Shown here piece after piece: positions 60,301 through 64,000 of a DNA stretch of 64,000 bases. Under the pieces are notes generated by a model that searched no databases, was not told where the DNA came from, and saw only the letters and a program-made list of their open reading frames with translations. The stretch is from NCBI GenBank assembly GCA_018902385.1, contig JABSSW010000007.1, forward strand, positions 62,001 to 126,000, in the 5' to 3' direction. Positions within the stretch are counted from its first letter, which is position 1; each line of letters opens with the position of its first letter. The translations under genes were made by a program, and so were the position numbers. Source of the stretch: Physcia stellaris (taxonomy: Eukaryota; Ascomycota; Lecanoromycetes; Caliciales; Physciaceae).

Positions 60301-62387
60301 TTACAGGCCAGCGTGCTGCGCTTTCGTGGCTTCGACTTCTGCCCAAACATCGCGTCGTCGGTCCCTTTCTTTAGCACCTCGAACGAACGCCAGCAATCGC
60401 AGAGCCCCGGCCGGCGTAATCCCTTCACATCGTCTAGCCATACCGACGCTTTCTGGCTTGACCATTTCCAGAACTCTCTTCTCCTCGGTACTGAGACCAT
60501 GAATAGCGGAGTAGTTGAGATCAGGCGGCAGTTTCAACGTTTCATCACGCTCAAATAACCCAATAGCAGCTTTTTGCTGAGCCACATAGGGAGCATACAC
60601 GGCCTCAATCCCAACCCGTTCCTTGACTTTCGGTGAGAAAGCTGTGATCTGAGGCAGAACCGAGGCCAAAGAGTCGACGGTGATTCCGGTGAGGCGTAGC
60701 ATATCATAGGCAGATCGAAGACTTGAGTCTTGGTGAACTCGGAAGCCTTTGGCAATCCAGCCTTGAGAGCTAAATCTTGTACTCTCGAGGAGGTTTGTAA
60801 GCTCTCCCATCTCGGAAGAAACGCTACGGAAAGCTTCCCAGCGCTTATTACCCACAATTCCTGCACCCTTTCCTTTTGCTGTCAATCGGAGGTCTGCGTT
60901 GTCCGCACGGGCGCTCATGCGATACTCGCTGCGGGATGTGAACATTCGGTACGGCTCACTGACGCCTTTGGTGATGAGGTCATCAATCATAATTCCTATA
61001 TATCCATCACCTCTGCTGATAGTCATTTGCCCTTTGTGTTGAGCAGCGAGGCCAGCATTGATACCAGCTATGATGCCTTGCGCTGCAGCTTCTTCATAGC
61101 CGGTAGTACCATTGATTTGCCCGGCAAGGTAAAGACCTGAGATGAGCTTTGTCTCAAGGGTAGGTCGCAGATTACGCGGGTCCACGTAGTCATATTCAAC
61201 TCCGTATCCTGGCTGAATCATTGTAACATTCTCGAGTCCAGTGATAGTACGAAGCATTTGTTCTTGAGCATCTGCAGGTACTGTCATGGATATTCCGTTT
61301 GGATAGATGACATTGGTGTCAAAACCTTCAGGTTCGAGCCAGATCTGATGATAATCCTTACTCTGGAAACGAATGATTTTTGACTCCAGAGATGGACAGT
61401 AACGGGGCCCTTTCACGGTTTCACGGATATGGATGCTTCTCCCAAGGTTTGCCCTTATGATCTCGTGTGCAGCACTATTAGTCCTTGTGCTGTAACAATG
61501 AAGCTGCTCTTGCACTGAAACGGCGTGGTTGAGATAAGAAAAAGGTGCCGGTGTGTCCTCGCCAGGTTGAATTTCAAGAGCATCGAAGTTGATAGTCTTT
61601 CGGTCCAGCCGTGGGGGCGTTCCAGTCTTGAGTCTGCCTAACTCGAATCCGGAATCTTTGAGTGATTTGCTCAGTCCAACCGTTGCTGCTTCGCCCATTC
61701 TGCCACTGGGGAATACGTCCAAGCCTATGTGAATCTCGCCACCTAGAAATGTCCCCGTAGTGATTATGACTTTCTCACAAGGCATCACTTCGCCTGATTC
61801 CAGCCTGACCCCTTTGATGCTCCTTTGGGTCCCTTCCGAACCCATCGTAGTCACGATATCCGCGACCTTTCCTTCCTGGACCGAAAGACCACTGGTAGCT
61901 AGTATCTCAGCTTTCATTTCTTTCTTGTAAATTTCTCTGTCGATCTGCGCCCTCGGTCCCCAGACCGCTGGGCCTTTCTTCCTGTTGAGGACCCGGAAAT
62001 GGACTCCAGCCTTGTCTACAATACGCCCACAGAGTCCGTCCAATGCATCGATTTCTCGAATCATTGTCCCCTTCCCAATTCCGCCGAAGGAAGGATTGCA
62101 GGAGCAGACGCCCAAGTTTGATAATGAAGGTGTGACCAATACTGTTCTTGCGCCGGAACGAGCTGCTGCTGCAGATGCTTCGGTACCTGCATGTCCACCC
62201 CCAATAACCACGACGTCAAAAGGCCTGTAGTAGATTTTCTGAACAGACTCATCAAACAAAATCGAGGTATTAAAGCTTACCTTGAAGCCCCATTGACGGT
62301 GGCGAACCCTCGCCCACAGGCTTTTGACAACGCCCGGTGTCGATAAGCATGGTGCAGAGGCCAGCGTGAACGCTGCGGCTTCAGCAT
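60301..62387 (-). CDS. MTO1: Mitochondrial tRNA 5-carboxymethylaminomethyluridine-forming enzyme Mto1 (MnmG/GidA)
   Basis: Two exons (62387-62281, 62224-60301) give 676 aa. The first exon encodes a basic presequence, [20 protein letters not shown], and the ATG at 62387 is needed to supply it. The second starts with the FAD-binding Rossmann motif [15 protein letters not shown], followed by [11 protein letters not shown], a [14 protein letters not shown] block, [21 protein letters not shown] (second FAD signature) and [16 protein letters not shown] near residue 485. With Mss1/MnmE it modifies the wobble uridine of mitochondrial tRNAs. Full length, no lost residues seen. Confidence 0.93.
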
Positions 62388-62701
62388 CGAGTTTTACATC
62401 ACAAGCATGGCGCCTGAGAGAAGGTATCGGACTTGACGAGCCCGGATCGCCAACCCTCGGAATTCACGCTGGCTGCGGGCCGAGATTGCCGAATTAGTCT
62501 TAGGCTAAGGTATGAATAATCATGATCAAGAAATACTGAGTATGTATACATGTATGTAGTCACTTGAAATCCACTTCCTTTCGACTTGTATTTTCATCCG
62601 AAAAAGCTGTACCATCCTATACCAATGTAGAACAAGCGCACCATGTCCGATTACAATTGATGCCTACAAATGAACTCTAATATACACCGAATGACGATTC
62701 A
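62388..62701. other. Intergenic, VPS45 3' flank and MTO1 promoter
   Basis: 314 bp between two minus-strand genes. No feature beyond short AT-rich motifs near 62510-62560. Confidence 0.5.
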
Positions 62702-64000
62702 TCATCGTCCCGCCTCGCGTCTTAACCGTCCGGCCGCTGACGACGATTCAGCGTCTGGCCAGCTTGACGTTGCGTCATCAATGTCTTCCAAAAAAGTCGT
62801 ACTGTTTTGGATGCTCGTACCTCCTAGCACAACTCTCACGCCGGGGTAACTAGCGTTGACCTGCGCAACCATCTTCGCCTCTTCATAGGTGGTACCTCCT
62901 ACTATGAAGACGATGATATCTTGCGGCTTGTCACGCGTACTTCCGCCGCCCTCAACAAATGGATATTGCTGTTCTTTCAGCCTCGCCTTGATAAGATTCT
63001 GCAAAGTGGCTTCTAGTCGGGGTGAGTGCTGCGTGTACACATTCTCAACACCTTTCAACCCTTTGAAACGATCTCTAGCGCCCGAGAATATTGATGCCGA
63101 TTCGAAAAGGTCAGAAAATCCCCCAGCAGCAGGCGGAGCCTGTAAAGAATGATGGTAGGTTAACAGCTTATTGATTATCTGCACGCGACGAGAAGATACG
63201 TTGCCGGCAGCGGTAAGAAGATCGAGTAGCATAGGTAGAGCACTTGATGGATGTTTCTCGTAACGTAATGAGTACAACGCTACAAGACGAAGCTTGCCAT
63301 CCGCCGGAACCTTGGGAGACTGGATAAGTCTTTGTAGATTCTGTATTGATTTGTCAGTGGATTGGGACTACCGTTTAGGATTGACTGCAGATACTTTAAG
63401 ATCGCTTGCGTGATTGTCATTGCAAGCTAGACTTTGTTCCAATTCGCTGACATCCAACAAGCTGTCCGCTCCGACGCGCCTGCTTAGCTCGCCAACAAGG
63501 GTAACGTGCTTGCTGACGTTGCCAGATAACTTGCGGAATTCGGGATAATCTTCGATAAATCGCTTCATATCGGAGATAGATTCCAAACTTGCGTTGCTCT
63601 TGGTCTTCGATTGATACTGTTCGACGTAGTCCTTGATGTTCCCTCCGAGGTCACCAAAATTGAGATACATATTCTTCTTGAAAAAGGGATCCTGATCTTG
63701 CGAAAGCACTACTTCCTTTAGCTCGGGTCTGATATCGGGCACCTCACTGAGATCGACTCGGCCGTTCTGGATGCCAAGCAGCTCATGCACCATTGCCTGG
63801 TAAGTCCATTGAGTTAGAAGCGGGGTTATGGGATCATCTCTACGGTCTAACAGCAGAAGGATTGGCGGAGTATCCGTCTTCCTAAAATCGAAGAGCTGCT
63901 CTTCTTGGGTCATCTGGTATCTGATCTCTGTAGCTAGTTTCTTCGTCATCAGGCTGTTTTTCTCATACCGTATTAACGGTTTCTTCTTTAGCGATAGCAG
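62702..64000 (-). CDS. VPS45: Vps45-like Sec1/Munc18 protein, N-terminus outside window
   Basis: C-terminal part of a Sec1/Munc18 (SM) protein, exons >64000-63395 and 63340-62702. Key blocks: LLLLDRRDDPITPLLTQWTY, VHELLGIQNGRVDL, the GGTTYEEAKMV turn near the end and LGGTSIQNSTTFLEDI, which together match Vps45 rather than Sec1 or Sly1. It binds the syntaxin Tlg2/Pep12 and promotes vesicle fusion at endosome and Golgi. The upstream exons and start codon lie beyond 64000. Confidence 0.87.

Overview
The window is nuclear DNA of a filamentous ascomycete (Pezizomycotina). The genes carry short GT-AG introns of about 50-70 bp with branch sites of the CTAAC/CTGAC kind. The gene set is typical of that group: Urc1, a Bur1/PtkA-type kinase, a forkhead regulator, a SesA-type NLR, Par32-like and Pet127 proteins. 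Intergenic DNA is compact. I cannot name the class or species from sequence alone.

Layout: 5'-truncated uracil-catabolism gene URC1 (<1-1211,+); CDK9-like kinase BUR1 (1920-3653,+); a full-length but dead non-LTR retrotransposon (4024-10380) bounded by a perfect 13-bp target-site duplication; aspartokinase HOM3 (10648-13051,+, ten exons); a forkhead factor of the Hcm1/Sep1 kind (14039-16153,+); an eight-exon SesA/NB-ARC/TPR NLR (17768-22332,-) divergent from a small glycine-rich protein (22696-23154,+); a Sur1/Csg1-like sphingolipid mannosyltransferase (24025-25182,-); a PH-LRR protein resembling CARMIL (26298-30633,-); actin (31632-33153,-); Fes1 (34360-35077,+); a derlin (35573-36445,-) divergent from CENP-A (37054-37691,+); the cohesin loader Mau2/Scc4 (38247-40687,-); an Eht1/YheT-type esterase (40967-42712,+) convergent with LOC1 (42761-43431,-); an FCP1-homology protein (43842-45380,+); a GH3-like probable pseudo-enzyme (45912-48054,-); a gene-poor gap; PET127 (50909-54367,+); a small protein (54925-55438,+) convergent with GET4 (55531-56758,-); tRNA-Gly(CCC) (56988-57058,-); a Par32-like protein (58354-58944,-); mitochondrial tRNA-modification gene MTO1 (60301-62387,-); and the C-terminal part of VPS45 (62702->64000,-). 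Most are housekeeping genes and I see no biosynthetic cluster or operon-like unit. Exon junctions marked as worked out by hand sum to whole codon numbers.

The outstanding feature is the retrotransposon. ORF2 stays in one frame for about 4.08 kb with no frameshift, yet it carries roughly 37 in-frame TGA codons, one TAA and no TAG. TGG, Gly and Pro codons are almost absent. GG/CC steps are nearly missing from about 4.25 to 10.3 kb, and the few survivors are almost all in CCG/CGG. CA/TG and CG, the usual fungal RIP targets, remain plentiful. This fits a rapid C-to-T process acting on C followed by a pyrimidine, unlike CpA-directed RIP, that spares the element's termini and the flanking DNA.

Other points: an accessory immune-type NLR; a CENP-A whose tail keeps an H3K4-like motif; two enzyme-fold proteins lacking key catalytic residues; a likely GC-AG intron in FES1; and a 14-nt micro-exon in HOM3.
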